NCBI RefSeq assembly: GCF_003344885.1
Contig: NZ_CP031155.1
Location: forward strand, 1,702,001 to 1,766,000
DNA from: Altererythrobacter sp. ZODW24
GTDB taxonomy: Bacteria > Pseudomonadota > Alphaproteobacteria > Sphingomonadales > Sphingomonadaceae
Direction: 5' to 3'
Length of the DNA stretch: 64,000 bases
Part shown: positions 8,746 to 19,388 of the stretch, one piece after another
Layout: the number at the start of each line of letters is the position of its first letter
Numbering within the stretch: the first letter of the stretch is position 1
The notes under the pieces: model-generated
Seen by the model: the letters and a program-made list of their open reading frames with translations, nothing else
The model's database searches: none
What the model was told of the DNA's origin: nothing
Position numbers and translations under genes: made by a program

Positions 8746-9997
8746 TGCCCGATGCAACCTGTGTCGAAGCCTTGCGGAACAGACCGAACCGCCGCTTCTT
8801 CACGCCTTGCGGGCCGGACTTCATCACGCGGCGGCGGAACAGGCCAGCGCCCAGCTTGATGAAGATTGCCACCCACATTGCTTGCCATGCGAGCGCGGCC
8901 AAATGCGGCCAGATTTCTGGCTGCTGTGCCGCGCGGGCCAGCATGGCAAAGGGCGAGCTGAGCGGGAAGGCGATCGCGGCGTATTCTGCCGCAGTGTTCT
9001 GATGCGCCATCGCGTAGCTGGCGAAGAAGAAGTTGATCAGTTGAAGCATCGTCACTGGCATCGACAGCGTCTGCACTTCGCGAACCGTCGCAGCCATGGA
9101 ACCGATGGCGAGGAAGACGGAGCCGATCAGCAGATAGCCCATCGCAAAATAGATGATCCCGAAGGTGACGAACAGCGGCCAGCCCACAGCCGGTTCGGGC
9201 AAGGATGCTGCAATCGGATTGAACGCCAAAAGAATGGCTGCCGTACCGCCCCATACGCTGATCCCAACCATCGAAACACCGAGCATCGCGAACAGTTTGC
9301 CCAGGAAAACCGCATCCATCGGAATCGCGGCGGCAAGGATTTCGATGATCTTATTGCCCTTCTCCTCGACGAGGTTGGACAGGACCATTCCGGCCAGCAG
9401 CATCGTTAGAAGGAACAACAATGTCTGCCCGATTTGCGCTGTGGCAACCCGGCTGCGCTTCTCGCTGGCGCCGCTGGTAGCGACGGTCTGGGTTGTCACG
9501 TCAGGGAAGCCGGGCGGGCCCTGCGAAAGCGCGGTGCCAGCGACCAATGCCACGCGGCCTTGCCAGCGTTCGGCGCGATCATCCGTCGCGGTCAGTACCG
9601 GTGCGGCGGGCGTGCCGGTAACGATAGCCGCAAGGTCGCCGCTGCTTTGTGCGAGTTGCTGCTTCGGGTCATAATCGCTGCCATCCGCAGGCCGTTCGAT
9701 GGCCTGCATCGGCGGCAATATGCTGCCAAGATCTGGCTCAAGCGCCCGACGCGCGGCCAGCATGGCATCCGTATCGGCCTGCTCCATAGCGATGCCGATG
9801 ACCGGATCGGACACGCCTTCGGCAACCTGTTGCCCGATTCCGCCAGCCGCGACGCCGACAATAATCGGGAATAGCGGGCCGAGCAGGAAGAACAGGAATG
9901 TACGGCTGAACAGGATTGCCACAAAGTCGCGGCGCGCGATGACGAAGGCGGCCTGCCAGATCGACAGGCGGCCCGGAGTGGTCAAATTGCGGTTCAT
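8741..9997 (-). CDS. ABC-2 type transporter permease (NatB-like)
   Basis: A 418-residue membrane subunit. One N-terminal helix (about residues 31-52), a large extracytoplasmic domain to about residue 185, and five or six C-terminal helices (about 190-385) give the ABC2_membrane_3 layout of NatB sodium/drug exporters. Its ATG overlaps the upstream ATPase stop by four bases, so both subunits are co-translated. The exported substrate is unknown. The P450 gene follows in the same direction, which may be an operon or chance. Confidence 0.87.
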   Translation of the reverse strand: MNRNLTTPGRLSIWQAAFVIARRDFVAILFSRTFLFFLLGPLFPIIVGVAAGGIGQQVAEGVSDPVIGIAMEQADTDAMLAARRALEPDLGSILPPMQAIERPADGSDYDPKQQLAQSSGDLAAIVTGTPAAPVLTATDDRAERWQGRVALVAGTALSQGPPGFPDVTTQTVATSGASEKRSRVATAQIGQTLLFLLTMLLAGMVLSNLVEEKGNKIIEILAAAIPMDAVFLGKLFAMLGVSMVGISVWGGTAAILLAFNPIAASLPEPAVGWPLFVTFGIIYFAMGYLLIGSVFLAIGSMAATVREVQTLSMPVTMLQLINFFFASYAMAHQNTAAEYAAIAFPLSSPFAMLARAAQQPEIWPHLAALAWQAMWVAIFIKLGAGLFRRRVMKSGPQGVKKRRFGLFRKASTQVASGN

Positions 9998-11019
9998 GTA
10001 TTCAGCTCCGCTTGGCGGTCAGCCTCGAGTTCGCGGGCTGCTGCCTCCCCGGCAATCGCAACGAAAGCATCGTGGAGGCCTGCACGCTCGATGGAGAGCG
10101 AGAGAATGCCTGCTTCGCCTTCGATTAGTGCGCGGAGCAGTGGCTCGACCCCGCTTTCGGGTAGAGAGAAGTTCCAGAAACTGCCTTCGCGGCGGACATC
10201 ATCAGGCAGGGCAGCGCGCCATGCGCCTTCCTCTTCTCGGGTTTCCAGGCGGACTTGTGCGGGAATACGGTCACGGGCTTCGTCGACCATTCCAGCAAAG
10301 GGCACCTTGCCGCCTGCGATGATGGCGATGCCTTCGCACAAACGCTCGGCATGAGCGATCACATGGGTGGAGAAGATAACCGTTGTGCCGTCCTTCGCAA
10401 GATCGCGGATCATGCCCTCGAGCTTGCCCTGATTGATCGCGTCGAGGCCTGAAAACGGCTCGTCCAGCACAACCAGTTTGGGTTTGTGCACCAATGTGCC
10501 GAGCAACTGGACTGTTTGCGCCATGCCTTTCGACAACTGGCGGATCTGGCGGTCGGCTGCGTGGCCAAGGCCGTGCGCCTCTAGCAATTCGCGCCCTCGA
10601 ACCCGGCCCTCTTTCAGCGGAACGCCGCGCAATGCGCCCATGAATGCGATGGCTTCATAGGCCTTCATGGAGGGGTAAAGCCCGCGCTCCTCGGGCAAAT
10701 ATCCGATCAGGCGGGCGATATCATAGGGCTTGTCCGTCCCGAGCACTTTGCGCGTGCCTTCGTCGGGGTCAATAATGCCCAACAGCATCCGCAAAGTGGT
10801 GGTCTTGCCTGCACCATTGGGGCCAAGAATGCCGTAAATCGCGCCTTCGGGCACAGTGATGTCGACGCCGTCGACTGCTAACGTGCCGTCGAATCGTTTG
10901 ACCAGCCCGCGCGCTTCAATCGCCGCAGGACGTTCACCGGTACGGGGGTCTCCGCTTGTGTTTGCGGGTAAAACCGCTTCATTGCCCGAACGGGGCCGAT
11001 CGCCTAGCGCGCTATCCAT
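9994..11019 (-). CDS. ABC transporter ATP-binding protein (NatA-like)
   Basis: A 341-residue ATPase driving the adjacent permease. Walker A is GPNGAGKTT (about residues 68-76), Walker B is LVVLDEPFSGLD, and the H-loop is STHVIAHAE. The signature motif reads LSKGM rather than LSGGQ, a variant common in NatA-type exporters. About 95 residues after the core form a C-terminal DUF4162-like domain (PAQVRLETREEEG onward). Starts at ATG 11019, 44 bases from the divergent queG, so the two genes share a very short promoter region. Confidence 0.9.
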   Translation of the reverse strand: MDSALGDRPRSGNEAVLPANTSGDPRTGERPAAIEARGLVKRFDGTLAVDGVDITVPEGAIYGILGPNGAGKTTTLRMLLGIIDPDEGTRKVLGTDKPYDIARLIGYLPEERGLYPSMKAYEAIAFMGALRGVPLKEGRVRGRELLEAHGLGHAADRQIRQLSKGMAQTVQLLGTLVHKPKLVVLDEPFSGLDAINQGKLEGMIRDLAKDGTTVIFSTHVIAHAERLCEGIAIIAGGKVPFAGMVDEARDRIPAQVRLETREEEGAWRAALPDDVRREGSFWNFSLPESGVEPLLRALIEGEAGILSLSIERAGLHDAFVAIAGEAAARELEADRQAELNT

Positions 11020-11063
11020 ACCGGGCGATTAACCCTGATGAATGAACAGGAGCAACAGCGAAG

Positions 11064-12140
11064 TTGGTTAACGCGGATATACTTGATGACCTGAAGACGC
11101 GCCTGATCGCGCATGCTCGTTCGCTTGGGTTCGCGACTGTCGGCTTTGCTCCCGCAGAGGATGACCCGTTGCGTGCGGAACGGTTGGATAGCTGGCTGGA
11201 GGCTGGCCACCACGGCGATATGGATTGGATGGAGGCACGTGCGGATGTGCGCCGCGGCCCGCAAAGCATGTGGCCCGAAGCTGCGAGCGTGATTGCGCTT
11301 GGCATGAGTTACGCCCCGTCGGTCGATCCATTTGCGCTAGAGGATGCGGGCGAACGCGCGCGGATTTCGGTTTACGCCCAAGGCGGCGATTATCATGTGA
11401 CGGTGAAGAAGGCGCTCAAGGCGCTGGCCCGTTGGTTGGTTGCTGAGACAGAGAAATTGGGGCTTGGTGCGGCTGAGCTCAAAGTCTTCGTTGATACTGC
11501 GCCCGTGATGGAAAAGCCGTTGGGCGAGGCAGCAGGCCTCGGCTGGCAGGGCAAGCACTCCAATCTGGTGAGCCGCGAGCATGGTAGTTGGCTGTTTCTC
11601 GGTGCGATCTACACGACGGTGCCCTTCGCGCCGGACGCGCCGCATGAAGATTTGTGCGGGTCATGCAATGCCTGCCAGACTGCCTGCCCGACCGATGCCT
11701 TCCCCGCGCCCTATCAAGTCGATGCGCGGCGCTGCATTTCCTATCTCACCATCGAGCACAAAGGCCCGATCCCGGAAGAATTCCGTAAGCCGATGGGCAA
11801 TCGCATCTATGGCTGCGACGATTGCCTTGCGGTCTGTCCGTGGAACAAGTTTGCTGACCATGCTGCGCGGAACAAGGCCTTTGCCTCGCGCGCAGAACTG
11901 GCCGGGCCGCGTCTTGCCGACTTGCTGGAACTCGACGATGCTGGCTTTCGCGCGTTGTTTTCTGGCAGTCCGATCAAGCGGATTGGCCGTGACCGGTTTG
12001 TGCGCAATTGTCTGATCGCGGCGGGTAACAGCGGTGATGCGTCGCTAATGGGTCAAGCTGAAACGCTGTCACATGATGCTGATCCGGTCGTCGCAGAAGC
12101 GGCCAGCTGGGCGATTGCGGAACTTAAAGCAGTTCCTTGA
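11064..12140 (+). CDS. queG: Epoxyqueuosine reductase
   Basis: A 358-residue cobalamin- and iron-sulfur-dependent enzyme that carries out the last step of queuosine synthesis on tRNA. Two ferredoxin-type clusters are visible: [12 protein letters not shown] with a later RRCISY, and [12 protein letters not shown]. The C-terminus (from about 300) looks like a HEAT-like repeat, as in other QueG. The start is TTG with AGGAG upstream at 11047-11051; no in-frame ATG is nearby. The 3' end overlaps the convergent flavoprotein gene by 17 bases. Confidence 0.95.
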   Translation: MVNADILDDLKTRLIAHARSLGFATVGFAPAEDDPLRAERLDSWLEAGHHGDMDWMEARADVRRGPQSMWPEAASVIALGMSYAPSVDPFALEDAGERARISVYAQGGDYHVTVKKALKALARWLVAETEKLGLGAAELKVFVDTAPVMEKPLGEAAGLGWQGKHSNLVSREHGSWLFLGAIYTTVPFAPDAPHEDLCGSCNACQTACPTDAFPAPYQVDARRCISYLTIEHKGPIPEEFRKPMGNRIYGCDDCLAVCPWNKFADHAARNKAFASRAELAGPRLADLLELDDAGFRALFSGSPIKRIGRDRFVRNCLIAAGNSGDASLMGQAETLSHDADPVVAEAASWAIAELKAVP

Positions 12141-13350
12141 GCGGCGTTTCCGCATCGGCCAATAATTCCGTATCTGGTTCGGCCCGCGCCTCTATCAGCT
12201 TGCGGCCCTGCACATAGTCCTTCACCGAATTGACGCAGTCGACCGCGATCACGCGCCCTTCTTTGAGATAGACAACCGAGAAGGAACGGCTTGCCGGATC
12301 GCCTCGCGTGACGGCTTTGTCGTAGTCGAGACTGAGGCCAGCGGTTTGCAATTTCAGATCATATTGGTTCGACCAGAACCACGGAAAAGCGCTATATGGC
12401 TCGCCTTCGCCCATGATCGTGCTCGCCGCGACCTTCGCCATGTCGTTGGCATTTTGGACGGACTCAAGCCGGATCACGGCACCGCCCGCATAGGGATTAG
12501 CATGCGCAGCGCAGTCACCGATTGCATAAACATCCTCGAGCGAGGTGAGGCAATATTCGTCGACTTCGACCCCGTTGGCGCCAGCAGCGCCAGCAGCGAT
12601 GAGCGGGCCGATTGCCGGGACGATCCCTATGCCTACGACCACAATATCGGCGGGGATCACCTCGCCGCTCGCTAGTTTGACGCCGCTCACCTTGACGCCT
12701 TCGCCTTCAAACGCTTCGACGTTCGCACCGGTCCGCACATCGGCCCCATGCGCACTGTGTTCCGCTTCGTAGAAAGCTGACAGTTCTTCGCCAGCGACGC
12801 GTGACAGGACACGGTCTTGGGCTTCAAGCAAGGTCACCTGACATTCAAATTTGGTCAGTACGGCTGCAGCCTCAAGCCCGATATAACCGCCGCCAACAAC
12901 GACAGCGCGGCGTGATCCGCCCTCGAGTTCGGCCATCATGCGGTCGGCGTCGGCCAGATCGCGCACAGTGTGGATGCCCTCAAGGTCGCAGCCAGCGCAG
13001 GACATCCGGCGCGGATTGCCCCCGGCAGACCAGATTAGCGAGCCGTAACGGACTTCCGATTTGTCAGTCAGTGTGACCGTTTTGGTCATCGGATCAATTG
13101 CGGAAACTGCATTTCCTAGCCGCAGCGTGACATTGCGCTCCGCCCAAAAAGCTTCTGGTCTGATCAGAATACGTTCGAACGGCTTGGTCCCAGCCAAATA
13201 CTCCTTCGACAGCGGTGGCCGTTCGTATGGCAGGTTGTTTTCGCGGCCGATCATCATGACCGAACCTTCGAACCCCTGCTGGCGCAAAGCGATCGCAGCA
13301 CTCGCGCCGCCGTGGCCCGAACCGACAATTATGACATCTGCATGTTCCAT
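12124..13350 (-). CDS. FAD-dependent ferredoxin reductase-type oxidoreductase
   Basis: A 408-residue reductase of the putidaredoxin/rubredoxin reductase group. It has an N-terminal FAD-binding motif [11 protein letters not shown], a central NAD-binding motif [13 protein letters not shown] (about residue 150), the second FAD motif DVYAIGDCA (about 268), and a C-terminal dimerisation domain containing [13 protein letters not shown], characteristic of this subfamily. It would pass electrons from NADH to a ferredoxin, plausibly for the P450 nearby. No ferredoxin gene is in the window. The start ATG is 13350. Confidence 0.9.
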   Translation of the reverse strand: MEHADVIIVGSGHGGASAAIALRQQGFEGSVMMIGRENNLPYERPPLSKEYLAGTKPFERILIRPEAFWAERNVTLRLGNAVSAIDPMTKTVTLTDKSEVRYGSLIWSAGGNPRRMSCAGCDLEGIHTVRDLADADRMMAELEGGSRRAVVVGGGYIGLEAAAVLTKFECQVTLLEAQDRVLSRVAGEELSAFYEAEHSAHGADVRTGANVEAFEGEGVKVSGVKLASGEVIPADIVVVGIGIVPAIGPLIAAGAAGANGVEVDEYCLTSLEDVYAIGDCAAHANPYAGGAVIRLESVQNANDMAKVAASTIMGEGEPYSAFPWFWSNQYDLKLQTAGLSLDYDKAVTRGDPASRSFSVVYLKEGRVIAVDCVNSVKDYVQGRKLIEARAEPDTELLADAETPLKELL

Positions 13351-13410
13351 CAGCGCTATCTGGCGGAAACCGGCGGTGAAGCCAAGGCTGCCAACGCTCG
13401 GATGACGTCC

Positions 13411-16400
13411 CTAGCGGCCAAGAAGGTTGCGTGCTTGGCTAGCGATCTGGGCCAGCATTGCGGGCGCAACTCGCGATTGCGACTGCGCGCGCGATATCAT
13501 CGAACGGAACTGCCTGACCGATTCCTTATTGTCGCCAATCCAGTCATCCACTGCAGAGCAAGGGTTGGTTTTGCCGCCCTTGCGCCGGGCCATCCGGCGC
13601 AGGAATTCAAGCCGCATTTGCTGGAAATCACGCGCGAGGCCGGAAACCAGCATGCGTTCCCAAACGTCAGACGGGTTCATCATCGCTGCAACCGCCTGTG
13701 CCCAATCGAGGCCCAACCGTTCGCCAAGTTCGGTGAAGGCCGCAGTCAATTTATGCGGATCGATTTCCGCGCTCTTGGCAAGGCTGGCGATGCCCACTGC
13801 ACCGTCCATCTCGAACAGATGCGTGACCTTGGTCGCTTCCTTTTCAGGAGCGCCAGCATCGGTCAATTCGCCGCGCAGCTTGTTCGACTGGTTGCGGGAT
13901 TCGGCCGCCAAATGGCTGGTGGTTAACTCGCGCAAGGCGCCAATGCCCTTTGAAAGTCGCTTCTCCAGGTCAGATGGCTGCGCATTGGCGGCACCTGCAC
14001 GCAGTAGGTCTGCGACCAAATTGGCCATGCCCGCTGCAGCACGGTCAAACAGATGGAGGCGGGCATTTTCCGGCATCGGAGCCGTTTCGAGCGAAACCCA
14101 AAGGCCGGCAAAGTCGAATAGACGCTCCGCCGCCACGAAAGCGCTGGCCACTTGAGACAGCCCCGTGCCTTCTTCTTCGGCCAGCTCAAACGCGTGAACG
14201 ATGCCCATGCGGTTGACGATCCGGTTGGCCAGAGCAGTTGCGATGATCTCGCGGCGCAGCCTATGCCCCTCGATTGCCTTGCGATATGTCGCGCGCATCG
14301 GTTCGGGAAAATAGCTGATCAGATCGCTGATCATTCCGGCATCATCAGGTAGATCGCTGGCCTCGATCGCATCTTGCAAGGTCAGTTTGGTCGAGCTGAG
14401 CAATACGGCCAGTTCAGGCCGCGTCAGACCGTGACCGTCACTCGCCCGGCGCGACAGAGTTTCGCCATCGGCCAAGCCTTCCGTCTTGCGGTCGAGATAG
14501 CCGGACTCTTCCAGCTTTTCGATCAGGCGAAGATGCGATGCCATGCTTTGAGGCCCGCCAACTTGCGCGACCGATAGGGCGAGAGCTTGAAGGCGGTTGT
14601 CCTCCAAGACGATATCGCCAACTTCGTTAGTCATGGATTCGAGCAGCTCGTTGCGCTTCGTCTCGGACAATTTGCCCGATTGGCGCGGTGCGGTCAGCGC
14701 TATCTTGATGTTGACCTCATTATCCGAACAATCGACACCTGCCGAATTATCGATGAAGTCGGTGTTAAGCCGTCCGCCGCCTAGTGCGAATTCGATCCGG
14801 CCTGCCTGCGTCACGCCCAAATTGGCGCCCTCACCGATGACTTTGGCGCGCAGGTCGCTGGCATCAACCCGCAAAACATCATTGCCAGGATCGCCGACCT
14901 GAACATTATTCTCGCTACTGGCTTTGATATATGTGCCGATACCGCCGAACCAGATCAGATCTGCTGGCGATTTCATGATGATCGAAATCAGCGTTTCGGG
15001 ATCCATCTCGCCCTGTTCAGTGCCCAAAACCTTTTGTGCAGCGGCTGATAGTTTGATGGTTTTGGAGCTGCGCGAAAAGACGCCGCCGCCGCGTGAAATC
15101 AGCTTCTCATTATAGTCTTCCCAGCTAGAGCGTGGGAGCTGGAACAGGCGGCTGCGTTCTTTCCAGCTTTTGGCCGGATCGGGATCGGGATCGATGAAAA
15201 TGTGGCGGTGATCGAACGCCGCGACCAGTTTGATCGATTTCGACAACAGCATACCATTGCCGAACACATCGCCGGACATATCGCCGCAGCCGACGACCTG
15301 AACCGGGTCCTTCTGCACGTCGATACCCATTTCCAGGAAGTGGCGTTGCACCGAAACCCACGCGCCGCGCGCCGTGATGCCCATGGCCTTGTGGTCATAT
15401 CCATTGGAGCCTCCGCTGGCGAAAGCATCATCGAGCCAGTAGCCGCGCTTTTCAGCAATCGCGTTGGCCACATCGGAGAAAGTGGCCGTGCCCTTGTCAG
15501 CCGCGACGACGAAATAGGGATCCTCGCCGTCATGGATCACCACCCGTTCGGGACGGACGAGCTTGGACTTGTCGTAATCGTCGGTGACGGACAGCAAGGT
15601 ACGGATGAACAGCTCGTAACTTGCCTTGCCTTCAGCCGCCCAACCTTCGCGGTCGGTTGCAGGGTCGGGCAATTGCTTGGGATAGAAGCCGCCCTTTGCA
15701 CCGGTTGGCACGATGACAGCGTTCTTCACCCGCTGCGCTTTCATCAGGCCGAGAATTTCTGTGCGGAAATCGTCTCGCCGGTCAGACCAACGCAGGCCGC
15801 CGCGGGCTACTGGTCCGGAGCGCAGATGAATGCCCTCGACACGGCGCGAATAGACCCAGATTTCGCGCCATGGCACGGGCTTGGGCAAATTCGGCACAAG
15901 CGATGAATCGATCTTGAAGGCCAAGGCCTCGCGAGCCGCCGGAGCAAAAGCGTTGGTCCGCAGGATCGCTTCGGCCACGGCCTGATAGAGGCGCAGCAAG
16001 CGGTCGTCATTGATTGCCGAAACCTTGATCAAGGCACGCTTACCTGCAGCTTTTGCATCGGCGGCCACTTCATCCCGGTCACCTTTGAAGTCAGGATCGT
16101 GACGGGCGATGAAATAGTCGAGGATCGAGCGCGTTACAGCGGGAGCGCGGCGCAGTGCGTCGACAACCGTATAGATTGTGAAGCCCATTCCGGCTTGCCG
16201 CAGATAACGGTAAAATGCGCGCAGTCCATTGGCCTCTAGCGAGGTTAGCGCGGTGCCGACGACGAGGCGGTTAAAGGGATCGTCTTCGGCTACGCCATTG
16301 AGCACATTGGCAATGGCGTGTTCGATTGCACCGGCGCGTTCGAGTAACGGCCCGGCCTCAACGCCTTCCGCCAATACCACCGTGAAATCGTGTATGGATC

Positions 16401-18105
16401 CTAGCTCGCCATCATCGAGTTCAGTGGGTAGCTCTGTCAGAACATGGAAGCCGAAATTCTCCAGCGCAGGCACTGTGTCAGACAGTGAGATCGAACCGGA
16501 TTGTTGGTATATCTTCAGGCGGAGATGATTATCGTCGTCACCGTCCATCTGATACAGCCGCGCATCGCGCATTGGCTCGCCGTCATTTTCAGACTCGCCG
16601 GTAAGGCCGCGCAAACGGCGGATATCGAGAGCAGCTTCGGCGGCGCCATATTCATCCCGGTAGGCTTGCGGAAATGCTTCGGCATAGCGCCCTGCGATGG
16701 CAGCGGCCCGGCCGCCTTCCTCACCCTCGGCCAGTTCAGCCTCAACGGCATCTCCCCAGCCGCGCAACATAGTTTGCAGCTGGCTTTCGAGCGCGGCTTG
16801 ATCGGGCAATTTCTTGATGCCGCGAATATCGAGCACGAAGCGCAAGGTGGCCAAGGTACCGCCTTCGACCTGCAGGCTCCAGTCGATCAATTCAGCGCCG
16901 GCGCTATCCAGCAGCAAGTCGCGGATCCGCAAACGGACCTGCGTCGACAGCATATCGCGCGGCAACCAGACGAAAGCGAACAAGTGTCGGGCTAGCGGCG
17001 TTTCGACCATGGCGAGGCGCGGGCGCGGGCGGTCGACCAGGCTCATGATCGCGCTCGAGACCTGGCCCAATTCTTCTTCGGTGAAGCCGATCGCCAAGTC
17101 ATGCGGCAAGGTTGTCAACGCATGGATCAAGGACTTTGCGGCGTGCCCTCCAGGGGCAAATCCGAAGCGGTCCATCAGGGTATCGAGGCTGGTCCGCATA
17201 ACCGGAATATCACGCGGCGGCGCGGCCAGTGCAGCGCTCGTCCAGACACCTGCATGAATAGATAGTGCGGCGACCGTATCACCCTCCATCATGGGGACGA
17301 TAAACAGGTCGAGCGGAACGCGGCGATGCACATTGGCAAGCCGGTTCGCCTTGATGATCAGCGGCGCAGTAGCGGATGGCCCACCCATGGCTTTCTCAAA
17401 CCACTCGAACGCGCGGTCATAGGATGTGTCGGCCAAGAGGCCTTTGGCAGACCGGCGGCAAATACCGAGTAATTGTGAATGGCTACCATCACGCTTGCGG
17501 GTCAGATGGCCGAGCTGGGTGAGCATTCCCGCGTTAAGCCAACGCAGCAGATCGGCGCCGTCCGTGTCGCCCAATGCAGTGGCGTCTTCGTGCATGACTT
17601 CTTGCAGTTTCGGCCAGTCGCTAACGGCGGCATGGACATCGACCAAAGTCGCATCAAGTGCCTTACGCAAAGCGGAACGTTGGCGGGCATCGATCCGGCT
17701 GGTTTCAAGATAGATCATCGACTCCCGGCGGGAATCTTTGTGATCCTTTAGGGCCTTTAAGACCCCCTTTGTGTCACGCCCGGTTCCGACCACCGGATGC
17801 ACCAAACGGTCGATTGTCAGGCTTTGCGCGGCAACGGTTGCGGCGATAGAATCGACAAGGAACGGCATGTCATCATTGATGATCGCAATCCGCATGACCC
17901 GGCGGGAATCAGAGGCGCTGCCAGTTTCGATGACCATTGCAGGATCACCATTCACGCGGGTTTTGGCCGTTTCGAGCAGCAGTGAGGCCGCTTCGCTCAG
18001 CTCTTCATCGGTGAAGGGCGTGTCGCCCGGCAGCAGTGAATCCCGTATTTGCGCCGATAACGCATCTACCAGTTTGGACGACTTAAACTTGCCCATACCC
18101 GCCAT
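13411..18105 (-). CDS. NAD-specific glutamate dehydrogenase, large (GDH-180) type
   Basis: A 1564-residue catabolic enzyme converting glutamate to 2-oxoglutarate and ammonia. Long N-terminal ACT-like regulatory regions (about 1-700) precede the catalytic domain, where RGGLRWSDRRDDFR and PTGAKGGFYPKQ mark substrate binding, and GGIGTYIK plus KVIGEGANLGVTQ mark the dinucleotide region. A C-terminal helical domain completes the family layout; length fits the 180-kDa class. I chose ATG 18105 (MAGMGKFK) because GGAG lies eight bases upstream; an in-frame opening to 18192 exists. It is a single-gene unit. Confidence 0.95.
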   Translation of the reverse strand: MAGMGKFKSSKLVDALSAQIRDSLLPGDTPFTDEELSEAASLLLETAKTRVNGDPAMVIETGSASDSRRVMRIAIINDDMPFLVDSIAATVAAQSLTIDRLVHPVVGTGRDTKGVLKALKDHKDSRRESMIYLETSRIDARQRSALRKALDATLVDVHAAVSDWPKLQEVMHEDATALGDTDGADLLRWLNAGMLTQLGHLTRKRDGSHSQLLGICRRSAKGLLADTSYDRAFEWFEKAMGGPSATAPLIIKANRLANVHRRVPLDLFIVPMMEGDTVAALSIHAGVWTSAALAAPPRDIPVMRTSLDTLMDRFGFAPGGHAAKSLIHALTTLPHDLAIGFTEEELGQVSSAIMSLVDRPRPRLAMVETPLARHLFAFVWLPRDMLSTQVRLRIRDLLLDSAGAELIDWSLQVEGGTLATLRFVLDIRGIKKLPDQAALESQLQTMLRGWGDAVEAELAEGEEGGRAAAIAGRYAEAFPQAYRDEYGAAEAALDIRRLRGLTGESENDGEPMRDARLYQMDGDDDNHLRLKIYQQSGSISLSDTVPALENFGFHVLTELPTELDDGELGSIHDFTVVLAEGVEAGPLLERAGAIEHAIANVLNGVAEDDPFNRLVVGTALTSLEANGLRAFYRYLRQAGMGFTIYTVVDALRRAPAVTRSILDYFIARHDPDFKGDRDEVAADAKAAGKRALIKVSAINDDRLLRLYQAVAEAILRTNAFAPAAREALAFKIDSSLVPNLPKPVPWREIWVYSRRVEGIHLRSGPVARGGLRWSDRRDDFRTEILGLMKAQRVKNAVIVPTGAKGGFYPKQLPDPATDREGWAAEGKASYELFIRTLLSVTDDYDKSKLVRPERVVIHDGEDPYFVVAADKGTATFSDVANAIAEKRGYWLDDAFASGGSNGYDHKAMGITARGAWVSVQRHFLEMGIDVQKDPVQVVGCGDMSGDVFGNGMLLSKSIKLVAAFDHRHIFIDPDPDPAKSWKERSRLFQLPRSSWEDYNEKLISRGGGVFSRSSKTIKLSAAAQKVLGTEQGEMDPETLISIIMKSPADLIWFGGIGTYIKASSENNVQVGDPGNDVLRVDASDLRAKVIGEGANLGVTQAGRIEFALGGGRLNTDFIDNSAGVDCSDNEVNIKIALTAPRQSGKLSETKRNELLESMTNEVGDIVLEDNRLQALALSVAQVGGPQSMASHLRLIEKLEESGYLDRKTEGLADGETLSRRASDGHGLTRPELAVLLSSTKLTLQDAIEASDLPDDAGMISDLISYFPEPMRATYRKAIEGHRLRREIIATALANRIVNRMGIVHAFELAEEEGTGLSQVASAFVAAERLFDFAGLWVSLETAPMPENARLHLFDRAAAGMANLVADLLRAGAANAQPSDLEKRLSKGIGALRELTTSHLAAESRNQSNKLRGELTDAGAPEKEATKVTHLFEMDGAVGIASLAKSAEIDPHKLTAAFTELGERLGLDWAQAVAAMMNPSDVWERMLVSGLARDFQQMRLEFLRRMARRKGGKTNPCSAVDDWIGDNKESVRQFRSMISRAQSQSRVAPAMLAQIASQARNLLGR

Positions 18106-18363
18106 TTCGAATGCTCCATCTGCGAGGTTGTCGGGCGCCCGGCGAATAAGCTGGTTACGCACGCAACTATATCGCGTTCGATAGGCCTCCAATCAGGGTC
18201 GGGCAAGAAGGCATTCTGCGTATATTCTTCGCCTCATTTTTTGTGGAGCGCCCGTTTGCTGCAACCGGCCTCTATAATGGAAGCAGGCATGCCGGGTCGG
18301 CGATTAGGCTGGTCCCTTCGGCTATCTGGTTTGCCCACTGGTCTTCGGCCAAACCCCTCCCGG

Positions 18364-18384
18364 CCAACCTGCATCGCAGGTTGG
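18364..18384 (-). terminator. Hairpin after the seven-gene minus-strand run
   Basis: CCAACCTGC (18364-18372) and GCAGGTTGG (18376-18384) form a perfect 9-bp stem with a 3-base loop, 17 bases beyond the stop of the luciferase-like gene. There is no minus-strand T-run, so termination is inferred from position only. The rest of 18106-18401 holds no gene I can support. Confidence 0.45.
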
Positions 18385-18401
18385 TTTCCGGCCCCGCTCG
18401 C

Positions 18402-19388
18402 TTAGCCCTGCACGGCCTCCATCGTCAGGGCGAGCGAGCGGCTTCGAGCCGCAGGGTCGAAGGTTGCCCCTGATACGATAATTTCATCAGCGCCAGTACG
18501 CTGGGTGAATGCATCAATCGCACTGCGCACCGTTTCAGGTGAGCCAACAGCGCGTGCCTGCCCGATATGTTCGAGCATGGCCCGCGCCGGTGCTGGGAGC
18601 GTGTCGCGGTAGTCTTCTACCGGTGGCGGAAGCTTCCCGGGATTGCCGGTGCGCAATCGCACAAAACTCTGTTCGAGTGATGATGCGAGAAGCTGCGCCT
18701 CCGCATCAGTATCCGCTGCAATCACTGTCATCGCGGCCATGACATGCGGCTGCGCCAGAGCCTGCGAAGGCTCAAAATTCCGGCGATAAAGCTCCAGCGC
18801 TGCATCCAAATGGTCGGGCGCAAAATGGCTCGCGAAAGCATAGGGCAGGCCCAGTTGTGCAGCGAGCTGCGCGCCGAATAGACTGGAGCCGAGCATCCAC
18901 ATTTCGACATCAGCGCCGTGGCCCGGGGTCGCCTTGAGGGCGAGCTCTGGTTCGCCCGTTAGTAGCGCCCGCAGCTCGAGAACATCCTGCGGAAAATGCT
19001 CGGCGGCTTGCGCCAGATTTTTGCGAAAGGCTGTGGCAATCCGTCCGTCTGCACCCGGTGCGCGGCCTAGCCCCAAGTCTATCCTTCCAGGGAAGAGCGC
19101 ATCCAGTGTGCCGAACTGCTCGGCGATAACAAACGGGTTGTGATTGGGCAGCATGATGCCGCCTGACCCGATACGGATCTTAGACGTCGCATGACCGATT
19201 GCCGCTAGAACAACCGCCGCGGCGCCGCCTGCGATCCCGTCCATTGCATGGTGTTCAGCCACCCAGAAACGGGCATATCCGGCATCATCGGCCACCTTGG
19301 CCAATGCGGTCGCCTGACCAATGGCCTCGCGCACCGTGCCGCCTTCACGAATGGGCACGAGGTCCAATACCGATAGGGCTACGCTCAT
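18402..19388 (-). CDS. Luciferase-like (LLM class) flavin oxidoreductase
   Basis: A 328-residue TIM-barrel protein of the bacterial luciferase family, type YhbW/MsnO8-like. FWVAEHHAM (about residue 41), IRIGSGGIMLPNH (about 71) and GRIDLGLGRAPG (about 100) are the conserved flavin-site segments. Family members are FMN-dependent monooxygenases or reductases; the substrate is not predictable. The ATG overlaps the TGA of the TPR gene, and a hairpin follows the stop, making it the last gene of the operon. Confidence 0.9.
   Translation of the reverse strand: MSVALSVLDLVPIREGGTVREAIGQATALAKVADDAGYARFWVAEHHAMDGIAGGAAAVVLAAIGHATSKIRIGSGGIMLPNHNPFVIAEQFGTLDALFPGRIDLGLGRAPGADGRIATAFRKNLAQAAEHFPQDVLELRALLTGEPELALKATPGHGADVEMWMLGSSLFGAQLAAQLGLPYAFASHFAPDHLDAALELYRRNFEPSQALAQPHVMAAMTVIAADTDAEAQLLASSLEQSFVRLRTGNPGKLPPPVEDYRDTLPAPARAMLEHIGQARAVGSPETVRSAIDAFTQRTGADEIIVSGATFDPAARSRSLALTMEAVQG

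Noticed and set aside
8052-9002. Plus-strand open frame opposite P450 and permease (316 residues)
   Set aside because: Composition is arginine/histidine-rich and low in family similarity; it runs across two real genes on the other strand.
8661-9254. N-terminal extension of the P450 reading frame into the ABC permease gene
   Set aside because: The frame is open by chance opposite high G+C coding sequence; the P450 N-terminus and Shine-Dalgarno fit ATG 8660.
18240-18280. TATAAT-like hexamer at about 18271 on the plus strand
   Set aside because: No -35 at proper spacing and no plus-strand gene follows.
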